Shown piece after piece: positions 1-10,260 of a stretch of 27,683 nt of DNA. Source of the stretch: Chloroflexi bacterium UBA4733 (GTDB lineage: Bacteria > Chloroflexota > UBA4733); assembly GCA_002404055.1 (NCBI GenBank), contig DHIZ01000142.1, forward strand, positions 1 through 27,683. The letters are read 5' to 3'. The notes below the pieces were generated by a model. The model did not search any database and was not told the origin of the DNA. It saw only the letters and a program-made list of their open reading frames with translations. How positions within the stretch are numbered: the stretch's first letter is position 1; each line of letters starts with the position of its first letter. The translations under genes were made by a program, and so were the position numbers.

Positions 1-8
1 CCGGCTGA

Positions 9-2081
9 TCACGCCAATGTAGTGCTAAGTCGAAACATGAAGAGCGTGGGGTAACCCGGCACGGCACGTACCGCATCACCCTGTTGCCCGCGTCGTGATC
101 CGCCAAAATAGGAACGCAAGCGATCCGCCGTTCCAGCCTGTGGTTTGAGATTACGCCCTCGGCGCACAACGAGATACGCCTTATTTTCGAATTGGGGGCT
201 ATCCCTCAACGTCTCGAGAGCTGCAGTGATCCGTTGATCGTCCCACAGACCACCACCCTTAGGGTGCGACCTTGTCATGCCGACCAGACTAATGGCGTCG
301 CTTATAGTAATTTCCTTAGCATCGCCATCGGCACCGGGATACAACGCATCAAGCCGAACGTCAAGCTGAGCCGTGCGGTTCTCAACCTAATCCCGAAGAA
401 AGAGTGGCCTTTGTGGAAAGTAAGAGTGGCCACCACCATACGCACCTATGTTGTTAGCATTGAGCACGTTATGCCGAGTAGGATTGAGGTTCTTCCCTAT
501 GTAAATCCCGCGGTACTCCTCGCCCGGATACTTTTCTACGACGTCTCGCAGCCCTTGCTCTGACTCGCTAATCAGGCGAAAGCGCTCTCTAATCTCCGGC
601 GTAACAAAGAGACGGATGAAGTCCAGGTCTGCCTGGCGATAGCCGTACATTCTAGCGTGCTGTAACATGGTATCCATATTGGTTCGCTTCGCTTCACGGC
701 CGTAGTATGTAACTAAGAGATTCTTGATAGTGACTCCGCGAGACAATTTTGTACCGCCGACGAGTAGGTTATACCGGCGACTATACTGCGGCTGATCCTG
801 TGGTTTATCACTGTTTATGATCTGAACTGTTGTACCAACGATGTACTGTCTGAGTTCTACCAACGCGTCGTTGAACGATACCGATCGGATATGACCAGGA
901 CGTGTCGTCTTCAAGTCGTTGTAGGCGCTTAATAGCGCATCTTCTACCTCACTCCTTATGGCAGGCGAAGCACTACTGCTCAAACCGTTTCGAAGGTATG
1001 AACAGAATGCAATAATTGCACCGCACGCCTTATCGTGATCCAGCTTTCTTTGGCTTATATGGCACAGGAACGAGTAGGCGAGCTCCGGTACCTTTCCTGC
1101 GGCGCGTTGCGACAAGTATTGGATGGTTGATCCGACATAAAAGATGGATATGGCAGCTTGAAGGCTACTTGGTATCTGGCCCACGTTTTCTGGTACATAC
1201 TGACCTGGCCCCGTGAGCAGTTTGTCAAGATCATCTTGAGGAATTGACCGAATGAGGTGATCTCCTTGTCCACTATGTGGCTCAATGAGAATTGTGAACT
1301 CTGGCCTATAAGGATGGTGAATGTCCTGAAGAAATAAGGCTTGGGGAGTGGCCGTCACCTGTAGATACGTGGGAACCAGAAACCGTGCTCGTAGGTCCGT
1401 GATCATGGCGTTTATCCGTCCTGGATCCAGATCAGGATTCCGGGCCCGCTGACTCGTTTTCGTATCGAGGCTGGCTTGGTCTGCTTCGTCATCTATAATC
1501 AGGGCCGGCGGCAGTCGGCCGCCGATCCTGTCTTGGAGGCCATTCAGGAGGTCGGAAAGTTTGGTCAGTACTGCGGCGTTCTTTGTGGCGACTAGCACCA
1601 GCCCGCTATCCGTTGACGTAAGACTAAATCAAACCATGATGACCCTGCGTCGCGGATCGGCGCGCATCCCCCTGGGCCGCTACGCAACTCCATGGTGGAA
1701 GGATTTAGCAGGCATGAACGATGCCTGGAGATCCCAGTCAAACTTTCCTTCAACCTGCAGCCCCGGCAGTGAGGTTTTCAAGCGGTTAATTGTCTGATCG
1801 TAGAGCCAGAGGTTGTCGGAGGTTAACACAACGAAGCAGGTATAGCCATTGTCTGCAGCCATAGCTATTGAGGTTATGAGGGCAGAGGTCTTCCCGCTCT
1901 GCACGAGGCCCAAGAGGAGACCGTGGCCAGATGCACTATCGGCTGAGAGGTCCGGCAATTTCTCAACCAGTTCCTGAGCCTTTATCACAACCCCTGTGGC
2001 ATCTGAATCATTCATAGCTCTATGCAAGTCAGCCAGAATGGAAGTGATATTCTTTCCGTTAGATATTATGGGTCCCTTCAC
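9..2081 (-). pseudogene. Z1-family superfamily II helicase/ATPase (defence type), broken by three in-frame stops
   Basis: One continuous frame of 691 codons runs from GTG at 2079-2081 to TGA at 9-11. It is interrupted by TAG at 1680-1682, TGA at 1629-1631 and TAG at 387-389; I checked that all pieces are in the same frame. Recognisable parts in order are a Walker A (GLVQSGKT), a Walker B-type IIDDEAD, a helicase motif III-like TATP, and the Z1 C-terminal block LVGGTKLSRGVTIKNLLVTY followed by MLQHARMYGYR. Z1 proteins are known from operons with DNA methyltransferases, GHKL ATPases and PD-(D/E)XK nucleases, which are restriction-like systems. The base composition is clearly lower in GC than gyrB next door, which suggests acquisition. 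The usual upstream partners are absent because gyrB sits there. A GTG at 10-12 overlaps the stop (GTGA) and could start the next operon gene beyond base 1. GGGGGA just upstream of the GTG start is a possible ribosome site. Confidence 0.85.
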
Positions 2082-2220
2082 ACCTGTCCCCCAACAGCTA
2101 AGAAATGCCGTTCACAATTTGGGCTTGGCTCGATACAGCCAACAGTGTCACCTGTGAATCTGACTAGCGGCCGTACCATATTGTGCATGGAGGGCACAAG
2201 CTCACACTACCGCACCGGTA

Positions 2221-4209
<1,989 letters not shown>

Positions 4210-4214
4210 CTATC

Positions 4215-4220
4215 ATTGTA
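4215..4220 (-). promoter_or_regulatory. Extended -10 promoter of gyrB
   Basis: On the minus strand TGCTACAAT matches an extended -10 (TGn followed by TACAAT, five of six to consensus). It lies about 45 bases upstream of the gyrB GTG and leaves a leader of about 37 bases containing the AGGAG site. No good -35 is visible at 17 bases, which the extended -10 may offset. Confidence 0.5.
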
Positions 4221-4344
4221 GCACACAAGCCGCCTAAACCGCGACCGAACCTTGCCTTTCGCGCCTTTTGCATCTACTAAGTGGGGCCTGGCTCAGCACT
4301 AGTGGCACATGGCTAATGGTCGCGTCGCCTCGTTTTGTCGGGCA

Positions 4345-5247
4345 CTACGGCGCCGTCGTTTCCACGTGGGGGTGCTTTTCCTGCGACCGTGCCCGGCTCG
4401 TCCCCGCCTCCGGCACGATCATCGGCAGATTGCCCGTGGGGTGGCGAACGACGCGGATGCGCCCTTGAAAGACTGGATCGAGCACCGACGGCTGCAGCAC
4501 TTGCTCGGCATCGCCGTCAGCCACGATGCGCCCGGCGTCCAGGAGGACCAGACGCGGGAAGTAGAGCGCGGCCAGATTGAGATCGTGCAGTGTGACGAGC
4601 ACGGTTAGTTTTCCCGCTGCATGCAAACGCTGCAACAGGTCCAGCATATCGACTTGATAGTGAATATCCAGGTGGGCAGTGGGCTCATCCAGCAGCAGCA
4701 GTTGCGACTCCTGGGCGAGGGCCATGGCGAGCAGGCCGCGCTGACGTTCCCCGCCGGAGAGCGTGCCGAACTGCCGGCCGGCCAGGCGCGCTGTGTCGGT
4801 CAACAGCAACGCTCGCTCGATAGCCTGCCGGTCCGCGCCAGTGAGGCCTGCCAGCATTGGCGCATGGGCGGTGCGCCCGAAAGAGACGACTTCGCCTAAC
4901 GTGTAGCCGGGAGGGATGGTCATATCCTGCGCCACGACCGCCAGTTGGCGTGCCCGTGTACGTGGGGAAAGTGCGGCAACCGGCGTGCCTGCCAGCAAAA
5001 TCTCGCCGTGCTCGGGTCGCAGCGCGCCGGCGATGAGGCGAAACAGCGTGGACTTACCGGAGCCGTTGGGGCCGAGCAGCGCTGCCATCTCGTCGCGCTG
5101 TAAGGTCAGCCCCACCGGCCCGAAACGGAAGCCGGCCGCGTACCGGTACTCGACGGAGTCGACAACCAGGGCGGCCTGTGGGGTGGTTTGCTCAGCAGCG
5201 GCTGCCCGCGCGGCCGAGGTCGGTGACGGTGCGATGCTAGAGCGCAT
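4345..5247 (-). CDS. btuD: ABC transporter ATP-binding protein, cobalamin/siderophore (BtuD/FecE-like) type
   Basis: ATPase that powers import of cobalamin or a related metal chelate through the FecCD-type permease encoded just upstream. The 300-residue product has Walker A GPNGSGKST, the Q-loop region VVAQDM, signature LSGGERQR, Walker B LLLLDEPT and the H-loop LVTLHDLN, all in the order of the FecE/BtuD/HmuV group. ATG at 5245-5247 is chosen because it overlaps the end of the permease gene (stop at 5237) by 11 bases, a coupled arrangement. A longer reading up to 5313 would lie wholly inside the permease gene and is unlikely. An Ala-rich linker of about 25 residues precedes the domain. Cobalamin as substrate is inferred from the riboswitch upstream of the permease. 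The substrate-binding protein (BtuF) is not in this window. Confidence 0.9.
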   Translation of the reverse strand: MRSSIAPSPTSAARAAAAEQTTPQAALVVDSVEYRYAAGFRFGPVGLTLQRDEMAALLGPNGSGKSTLFRLIAGALRPEHGEILLAGTPVAALSPRTRARQLAVVAQDMTIPPGYTLGEVVSFGRTAHAPMLAGLTGADRQAIERALLLTDTARLAGRQFGTLSGGERQRGLLAMALAQESQLLLLDEPTAHLDIHYQVDMLDLLQRLHAAGKLTVLVTLHDLNLAALYFPRLVLLDAGRIVADGDAEQVLQPSVLDPVFQGRIRVVRHPTGNLPMIVPEAGTSRARSQEKHPHVETTAP

Positions 5248-6307
5248 GCGGTCGCTTGCTGCGCTGTAGGAGGTAGAGGAAGAAGGGACCGCCCAGCAGC
5301 GCGGTGACAACACCCACCGGCAGTTCGATCGGCGCTAGCGCCACGCGCGCTCCCAGATCGGCCAGCACCAGGAAGCTGGCCCCGCCCAGCGCCGCGGCGG
5401 GCAGCAAGGTGCGATGGTTCGGTCCCAGCAGCAGCCGCATGGCGTGTGGCACCACCAGGCCGACGAAGCCGACGAGGCCGCTCAGCGTCACAGCGAAGGC
5501 GGTGAGCACCGTGCTGACCGTGATGATGGCAATCTTCTGGCGCTGCACCGCCACGCCCACATAGCCGGCGCCCTCCTCACCAAGCGCGAAGGCGTTGAGT
5601 GGCCGCGCAAAGGTCCAGGCGAGCAGGATGCCCAGCAGCATGAGCGGTCCAACGACCGCCACCTGTGTCCAGCCGACGACAGAGATGCCGCCGGCCAGCC
5701 AGAGGAAGAGTTCCCGAATGCGCGTGGAGAGTTGACCGCTGACCGTGTAGAGCAGCGTTGTCATGGCGCCGAAGAGCGAACTGACGACAAAGCCGGCCAG
5801 CAACAACGTCACCACGGGCACGCTGCCACCGATCCAGGCCAGACGATAGACCAGCAGGACAGTGAGCAGCCCCCCCCCGAAGGCCAGGAGCGAGGTAAGC
5901 CCAAAGCCGGCCAGGCTGGAGGCCATAGGGCCGAACAGCGCAGCGACGGTAGCGCCCAGCCCTGCGCCGGAGGAGACGCCGATGAGGTACGGGTCGGCCA
6001 GCGGGTTGCGCAGCAGCCCTTGCAACAAAGTACCGGCAGTTGCCAGGGCTGCACCGACCAGCGCCCCCGCCACGACGCGCGGCATACGCACCTGCAGGAG
6101 TATGACCGCCTCGTCGGCCGGCCACGTCACCGCAGCATGCCAGAGGCCCAGTTGTTGGGCCAGGATGGCCAGTTGGCGGCCGGGCGGCAGGGGTGTCGGG
6201 CCGAAGGCCACGCCCAGTACAACGCTGACGATCAGCAGCAGCACCAGGAAGGGGAAGACAGCCAGTGGTCGTTTCACTGGAGGTGGGGGAAATACACCAG
6301 CACGCAC
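5237..6307 (-). CDS. btuC: FecCD-family permease, probable vitamin B12 importer subunit
   Basis: Integral membrane subunit of a type II ABC importer. The protein is a string of hydrophobic helices. RMPRVVAGALVGAALATAG and LLQGLLRNPLADPYLIG are the hallmark FecCD/BtuC segments, and GLVGFVGLVVPHAMRLLLG is the cytoplasmic coupling region. The frame is open to a GTG at 6370, but that codon lies inside the cobalamin riboswitch (the conserved GAGTCAG), so translation must begin downstream of the riboswitch, which ends at 6346. GTG at 6305-6307 is my choice, with AAAGGG upstream. GTG at 6319 or 6277 are alternatives. It overlaps the downstream btuD-like gene. The riboswitch indicates repression by adenosylcobalamin, which makes B12 the most likely cargo. 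Confidence 0.88.
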   Translation of the reverse strand: MRAGVFPPPPVKRPLAVFPFLVLLLIVSVVLGVAFGPTPLPPGRQLAILAQQLGLWHAAVTWPADEAVILLQVRMPRVVAGALVGAALATAGTLLQGLLRNPLADPYLIGVSSGAGLGATVAALFGPMASSLAGFGLTSLLAFGGGLLTVLLVYRLAWIGGSVPVVTLLLAGFVVSSLFGAMTTLLYTVSGQLSTRIRELFLWLAGGISVVGWTQVAVVGPLMLLGILLAWTFARPLNAFALGEEGAGYVGVAVQRQKIAIITVSTVLTAFAVTLSGLVGFVGLVVPHAMRLLLGPNHRTLLPAAALGGASFLVLADLGARVALAPIELPVGVVTALLGGPFFLYLLQRSKRPHAL

Positions 6308-6345
6308 ATGACGGGGCACCCTTTCACGCGAAGGCGCAATACCAG

Positions 6346-6464
6346 CGCAAGGGACGGCATTCTGACTCACGGCGGATTGCTCCGCCGCTCACAGTTGCGC
6401 GACAGCTCCGGAATCGCACCGGATTTCCCGTTGTGGCCCCAAGTTGCCTCAGGGTCCCCTTGCG
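6346..6464 (-). ncRNA. Cobalamin riboswitch in the btuC leader
   Basis: Read on the minus strand, the leader contains the conserved B12-box core: CGGGAA, then CCGGTGCGATTCCGG, then GCTGTCGCGCAACTGTG, and the 3' GAGTCAGAATGCC. The closing P1 helix is directly visible. CGCAAGGGGAC (6454-6464) pairs with GTCCCTTGCG (6346-6355) apart from one bulged G. The order and spacing are those of the cobalamin aptamer in high-GC bacteria. It lies about 15 bases after a plausible transcription start and about 40 bases before the likely btuC start codon, so it probably controls translation or termination of the btuCD-like mRNA. Confidence 0.93.
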
Positions 6465-6485
6465 TCTCTTCTTCTGTTCGTGCAT

Positions 6486-6514
6486 AGTGTAGCCGCAGAT
6501 CGGCGAAATGTCTG
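6486..6514 (-). promoter_or_regulatory. Promoter of the riboswitch-btuCD transcript
   Basis: On the minus strand, CAGACA (6509-6514) is followed after 17 bases by TACACT (6486-6491). Each matches four of six consensus bases with ideal spacing. The predicted start lies just upstream of the riboswitch P1 helix. Confidence 0.5.
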
Positions 6515-6556
6515 TGCAGCGGCTGCGTGGCGGCTTGCCTGGGAGAAATCAAGCCG

Positions 6557-6585
6557 TTGACGTGGCCGCCACCCGGCGCTAGAGT
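6557..6585 (+). promoter_or_regulatory. Sigma70-type promoter of the Gfo/Idh/MocA gene
   Basis: TTGACG (6557-6562), a 17-base spacer and TAGAGT (6580-6585) form a good housekeeping promoter. The predicted start near 6592 leaves a leader of about 20 bases holding the AAGGAGG site at 6599-6605. It diverges from the btuC promoter. Confidence 0.65.
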
Positions 6586-6611
6586 TGCGGCACGCGAGAA
6601 GGAGGAACGAC

Positions 6612-7613
6612 GTGGTAGTGCGAACAGCAGTGGTCGGGTCCGGCGGCATCGGCAGGAACCATTGCCGGACCTACAAAGCCAATGCGCAGGCGGAACTGGT
6701 GGCCATCTGCGACATGGATCAGGCGCGGGCTGATGCCGCCGCCGGCGAGTTCGGCGTCAAAGCCTATTACGACCTCGGCGCCATGCTGCAAGCCGAGTCA
6801 CTGGACATGATCTCGGTGGCGACAGCCGGTATTGAGAATGGCTCCCACCACTATCAGCCGGTGATGCAGGCGCTGGCAGCGGGCAAGCATGTCCTCTGCG
6901 AGAAGCCGCTGTCCAACAGCATCGCCCAGGCCCGGGAGATGGTCGCCGAGGCCCGAAAGCGCAACCTTTGCCTGGCGGTGGACTTGAATCACCGCTTCAC
7001 GCCGGCCACACGCCTGGCCAAGGAGAAGATCGAGTCGGGCGAACTCGGCACACCGCTCTTCGTCAACATGAACCTCTGGATCGGCAACCGCAAGGACGAC
7101 CCTGAATATTTTCACCTGCGGGCCCTGCACTCGCACTCGGTCGACGTGATGCGCTACCTTGCCGGCGATGTGGAGCGGGTGCAAGCCTTCTTCTCCAAGG
7201 GTCCGGGACGGAAGATCTGGAGTAACGCTTCCATCAACATGCATTTCACCTCCGGCGCCCTTGGCCACCTCACCGGCAGTTACGACATGACCGGCAACCA
7301 CCCGATCGAGCGCACTGAAGTCGGGGGCAGCAAGGGCCGCGTGGTTATTGACAACTCCACCGTGGACTTTCGCTGGTACCCGCACAACAGCAAGGAAGAG
7401 GTCCACATCGCCAACGCCGGGGGACTGGCTTCCTTCAGTGAGACCCTGCCGGCTCGGCTCAATCGCTGGATTGCCCAGTTGGCGGCCGGTGACGGGCCGG
7501 ACGCGATTGAAGGCAGCGGCGAAGACGGCCTCCGTGCCCAGGCAGTGGTCGAGGCGGCCATCCGCTCGCACGAGACCGGCAAGGTGGTCGAGGTGGCGGA
7601 GTTCCTGCGCTAG
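6612..7613 (+). CDS. Gfo/Idh/MocA family NAD(P)-dependent oxidoreductase
   Basis: Predicted cytoplasmic sugar or polyol dehydrogenase-type enzyme of 333 residues. The N-terminal Rossmann fold has VVGSGGIGRNHCRTY. The family motif EKPLSNS follows at about residue 96, then the C-terminal alpha/beta substrate domain starting around DLNHRF. GTG at 6612 is chosen because a perfect AAGGAGG sits six bases upstream; an upstream ATG at 6585 would overlap the -10 box. It stands alone with its own promoter and converges on hflX with a 12-base gap. The true substrate cannot be read from sequence, since this family includes inositol, glucose-fructose and scyllo-inositol dehydrogenases and many uncharacterised members. 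Confidence 0.9.
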   Translation: MVVRTAVVGSGGIGRNHCRTYKANAQAELVAICDMDQARADAAAGEFGVKAYYDLGAMLQAESLDMISVATAGIENGSHHYQPVMQALAAGKHVLCEKPLSNSIAQAREMVAEARKRNLCLAVDLNHRFTPATRLAKEKIESGELGTPLFVNMNLWIGNRKDDPEYFHLRALHSHSVDVMRYLAGDVERVQAFFSKGPGRKIWSNASINMHFTSGALGHLTGSYDMTGNHPIERTEVGGSKGRVVIDNSTVDFRWYPHNSKEEVHIANAGGLASFSETLPARLNRWIAQLAAGDGPDAIEGSGEDGLRAQAVVEAAIRSHETGKVVEVAEFLR

Positions 7614-7625
7614 AGGAGACTTCGC

Positions 7626-8870
7626 CTAACTGCCGGCCCCCGTCACATATGGGCGAAAGCGCGGCAGCAGGGCCTCCGGCACCCGCCCGTGCAGGGTGGT
7701 GCCGGAGGCGGAAAAGTCTTCCCGCTCGATCTGGCCGCGGCGGTGAAAGAGTTGCACCAGTTCCGGCAGGTGGAAGGGAATGTGGACGGTGATCTCGCGG
7801 GCCTGGCGGTTGAGCACGTCGCCGATGGCTTCCGCCAGGGCGTCCAGACCGATGCCTTCCTGCGCCGAGATGGCGATACTGCCGGGGTAACGCTCCAACA
7901 GGCTGAGCGGCAGGTCGGTCAGCAGGTCGATCTTGTTCAGCACCGTGAGCCGCGGCAGGTGCTGCAGCTTCAGTTCATCCAGCGTGGAGACGACGGTGCG
8001 GTACTGTTGGAAGTGGTTCGAGTCACCGGCGTCGACGACGATGAGAAGCAGTTCCGCCTCCAGCAACTCTTCCAGGGTCGCCTGGAAGGCGGCGACCAGC
8101 TTGGGCGGCAGTTTCTGGATGAACCCCACGGTGTCGGTGAGCAGGATCTCCTGGCCCGTGGGCAGCGTCACCCGGCGCGTCGTCGGCTCCAGGGTGGCGA
8201 AGAGCTTGTTCTCGGCCAGCACGCCGGCGCCGGTGAGGCGGTTCATCAGCGTCGACTTGCCGGCGTTGGTGTAGCCGACCATCGAGACCACCGAGACGCC
8301 CTGTTTGGAGCGATGGGCGCGGTGTAACTGGCGCGTTCGCCGCACCTCCTCCAGTTCGCGGTGCAGCCGGGCGATGCGCTGGCGGATGTGGCGGCGGTCG
8401 GTTTCCAACTGCGTCTCGCCGGGCCCGCGTGTGGCGATGCCCGACACGCCCCCTACAGCGCCGGAACTGCGCGAGAAGAACGTGAACATGCCGGCGAGGC
8501 GGGGCAGCAGGTACTCCAGTTGGGCCAGTTCAACCTGCAACTGCGCGTCCCTGGTGTGCGCCCGTTGCGCGAAGATGTCCAGAATGAGCGCCGAGCGGTC
8601 CAGCACCTTGCATTTCAGCGTCTCCTCCAGGTTGCGCTGCTGCGTCGGGCTGAGTTCGGTATCCACGACCACCGTGTCGTAGGGCAACTCCTCGCGGAGC
8701 GCGACGAGTTCCTCCAGCTTGCCTTTGCCGGCCAGAGTAGCCGGGTGGAAGCGGGCAACGCGCTGAATGGTGTTGCCGACGACCACGCCGCCGGCAGTGG
8801 TTACCAGGCGTGCCAACTCTTGGAGCGATTGTTCGGCAGGAAAGACGCCGCGCTCACCTTTCGCCTCCAC
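7626..8870 (-). CDS. hflX: Ribosome-associated GTPase HflX
   Basis: HflX binds the 50S subunit and rescues or splits stalled ribosomes in stress. The product shows the HflX N-terminal domain (TAGGVVVGN, GKGKLEEL, DTELSPTQQRNLE), the glycine-rich linker GAVGGVSGIATRGPGETQLE, a coiled-coil stretch, then the GTPase domain with G1 GYTNAGKST, G3 DTVGF and G4 NKID. The first standard start codon in frame is GTG at 8868-8870. However, the family-conserved stretch (here ERCYLLAVEAKG) begins 21 bases earlier at 8889-8891, so the real start lies upstream. CTG at 8877-8879 with GGAG nine bases before it, or a nonstandard codon near the end of the preceding gene, are candidates. It is the last gene of the dapF, aminotransferase-like, hflX run. 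Confidence 0.93.
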   Translation of the reverse strand: MEAKGERGVFPAEQSLQELARLVTTAGGVVVGNTIQRVARFHPATLAGKGKLEELVALREELPYDTVVVDTELSPTQQRNLEETLKCKVLDRSALILDIFAQRAHTRDAQLQVELAQLEYLLPRLAGMFTFFSRSSGAVGGVSGIATRGPGETQLETDRRHIRQRIARLHRELEEVRRTRQLHRAHRSKQGVSVVSMVGYTNAGKSTLMNRLTGAGVLAENKLFATLEPTTRRVTLPTGQEILLTDTVGFIQKLPPKLVAAFQATLEELLEAELLLIVVDAGDSNHFQQYRTVVSTLDELKLQHLPRLTVLNKIDLLTDLPLSLLERYPGSIAISAQEGIGLDALAEAIGDVLNRQAREITVHIPFHLPELVQLFHRRGQIEREDFSASGTTLHGRVPEALLPRFRPYVTGAGS

Positions 8871-8925
8871 AGCGAGCAGGTAGCATCGCTCCGCAGGTTG
8901 TCCAGAGCGGCGGGGTAGCGATGAA

Positions 8926-10260
8926 TCAGCCGGCGTGGCGATGCTCCTCTCCCGACGCGTCAGCGCTGACGCGAACGACCGCTTCGGGTTGCTCTTCCGC
9001 TTCGCCCTGCGGCATAACGTCGCGGGACGGGATCGTGGCGCTACGGAGCCGCTTCAGGGCGTCCTGAAAGCGCGCCTCTTCCACGGTCAGGGAGAGTTGA
9101 ATATACCCTTCACCGCGCGGACCGAAGGCGGTTCCCGGCGCAACCAAAACGCCCGTCTGCACGAGCAGCAGTTCAACGACCTCGGCCGAGGTATACCCTG
9201 CTGGGACGCCGGCCCAGATCGCCGGGACGGCTTTCGGGCGCCACAATTGCAAGCCAAGCTGCTCTAACACCGTGGTCGCCTGGTCGCGCCGCGTTTGGTA
9301 GACGGCATTGCGCTGCACCAGCCAATCGCCGCCGACGCGCATCATCGTCTCGGCCAGAGCGCGTTGGGCGGGCACAAAGGTGAGGTGATGTAACTGCTGG
9401 CGGTAGTGGCGGAGCAGGCGCAACGCCTCGGCGTTGCCGGCGGCGAAGGCCCCGGGCCAGCCGTGCAGGTTGTAGGTGGTAGCGGGCGAATGCAATTCGA
9501 CGCAGACCTGGCGCGCTCCAGGAATCTCCAGCAGGCTGATCGTCCGGTAGCCCTCGTAGGCATACTCGCTGAAGTCGGCAATGTGGACGACCAGCAGGTC
9601 GCGTTCCTGGGCAAACTGCAGGACCTGATGAAAGAAGCTGGCCGGGGCCACGGCGCCGGTCGGCAGGTTGGGGTAGTCCAGCCAGAGCATCCGGGCTTTC
9701 GCGGTGACCTCCAACGGTACTGCTTTCAACTCCGGCAGAAAGTCCTGCTCAGGCCGCAAGGGGAGGCTGACCGCCCGCGCTCCGGAGACGACGAGCGCCG
9801 CCTGGTAGATCGGTCGCGACGGATCGGGCACCAGGACTACATCATCGGGATTCAGCAACACTTCCGCCAGGCCGACGATGCCGTCCTCAATGCTCGGCAG
9901 CGGTAACACTTCCCGATTCGGGTCCAAGCTGGTCTTGAAGCGGGACTGGTACCAGCGCGCCACGGCGGAGCGGTACTCGGGTACGCCGGCTGCGCCACGC
10001 ACGGCGGGGACAGCCTTCAATGCGAGCGCCAGTTGCTCCAGTGCCTCCGCTGGTGGTGGCAACTCCGGCTCAACCAGGGCCAGGTTCAGGACATCGCCCC
10101 CGGCGGCGCGGCGTTCAGCGATGAGGCGTTCGATGTCGCCGCCGGCGGGTGCGAATAGGGCGGCTAGCCGCTGGGCCGGCAAGAGCCGGCGCGGTTGCTT
10201 GCTGTCGCCGGTACTACCGGCGGTACCGATCTGTTCTTCCACTCTCAGTTCAACGGCCAT
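8926..10260 (-). CDS. DapL-like class I/II aminotransferase homologue lacking PLP-binding residues (probable pseudoenzyme)
   Basis: The intact 444-residue frame has the fold-type I layout and closely follows the LL-diaminopimelate aminotransferase group. Landmarks are GVPEYRSAVARWYQSRF, LLNPDDVVLVPDPSRPIY, YPNLPTGAVAP, VELHSPATTYNLHGW and GEGYIQLSL. Compared with the family (aspartate aminotransferase numbering), every key residue differs. Asn194 before PTG is Leu. Asp222 is Ile (HIADFSE in place of HDAAYSE) and Tyr225 is Phe. The Schiff-base Lys258 is Thr261, read directly from codon ACC at 9478-9480. Arg266 is Pro and Arg386 is Gln. PLP transamination therefore seems impossible. ATG at 10258-10260 overlaps the dapF stop by 16 bases, so the two are co-translated. 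A lysine-pathway regulatory or scaffold role is conceivable but unproven. The last 35 or so residues are a polar tail. Confidence 0.85.
   Translation of the reverse strand: MAVELRVEEQIGTAGSTGDSKQPRRLLPAQRLAALFAPAGGDIERLIAERRAAGGDVLNLALVEPELPPPAEALEQLALALKAVPAVRGAAGVPEYRSAVARWYQSRFKTSLDPNREVLPLPSIEDGIVGLAEVLLNPDDVVLVPDPSRPIYQAALVVSGARAVSLPLRPEQDFLPELKAVPLEVTAKARMLWLDYPNLPTGAVAPASFFHQVLQFAQERDLLVVHIADFSEYAYEGYRTISLLEIPGARQVCVELHSPATTYNLHGWPGAFAAGNAEALRLLRHYRQQLHHLTFVPAQRALAETMMRVGGDWLVQRNAVYQTRRDQATTVLEQLGLQLWRPKAVPAIWAGVPAGYTSAEVVELLLVQTGVLVAPGTAFGPRGEGYIQLSLTVEEARFQDALKRLRSATIPSRDVMPQGEAEEQPEAVVRVSADASGEEHRHAG

Noticed and set aside
387..1682. Stop-codon recoding in the Z1 gene
   Set aside because: Both TAG and TGA interrupt it, and other genes in the window end normally with these codons, so a changed code or suppression is unlikely.
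5414..6487. Long plus-strand open frame opposite the btuC permease
   Set aside because: It is a shadow of the GC-rich permease gene, with low-complexity Gln/His/Asp-rich content, and no ribosome site or family motif.
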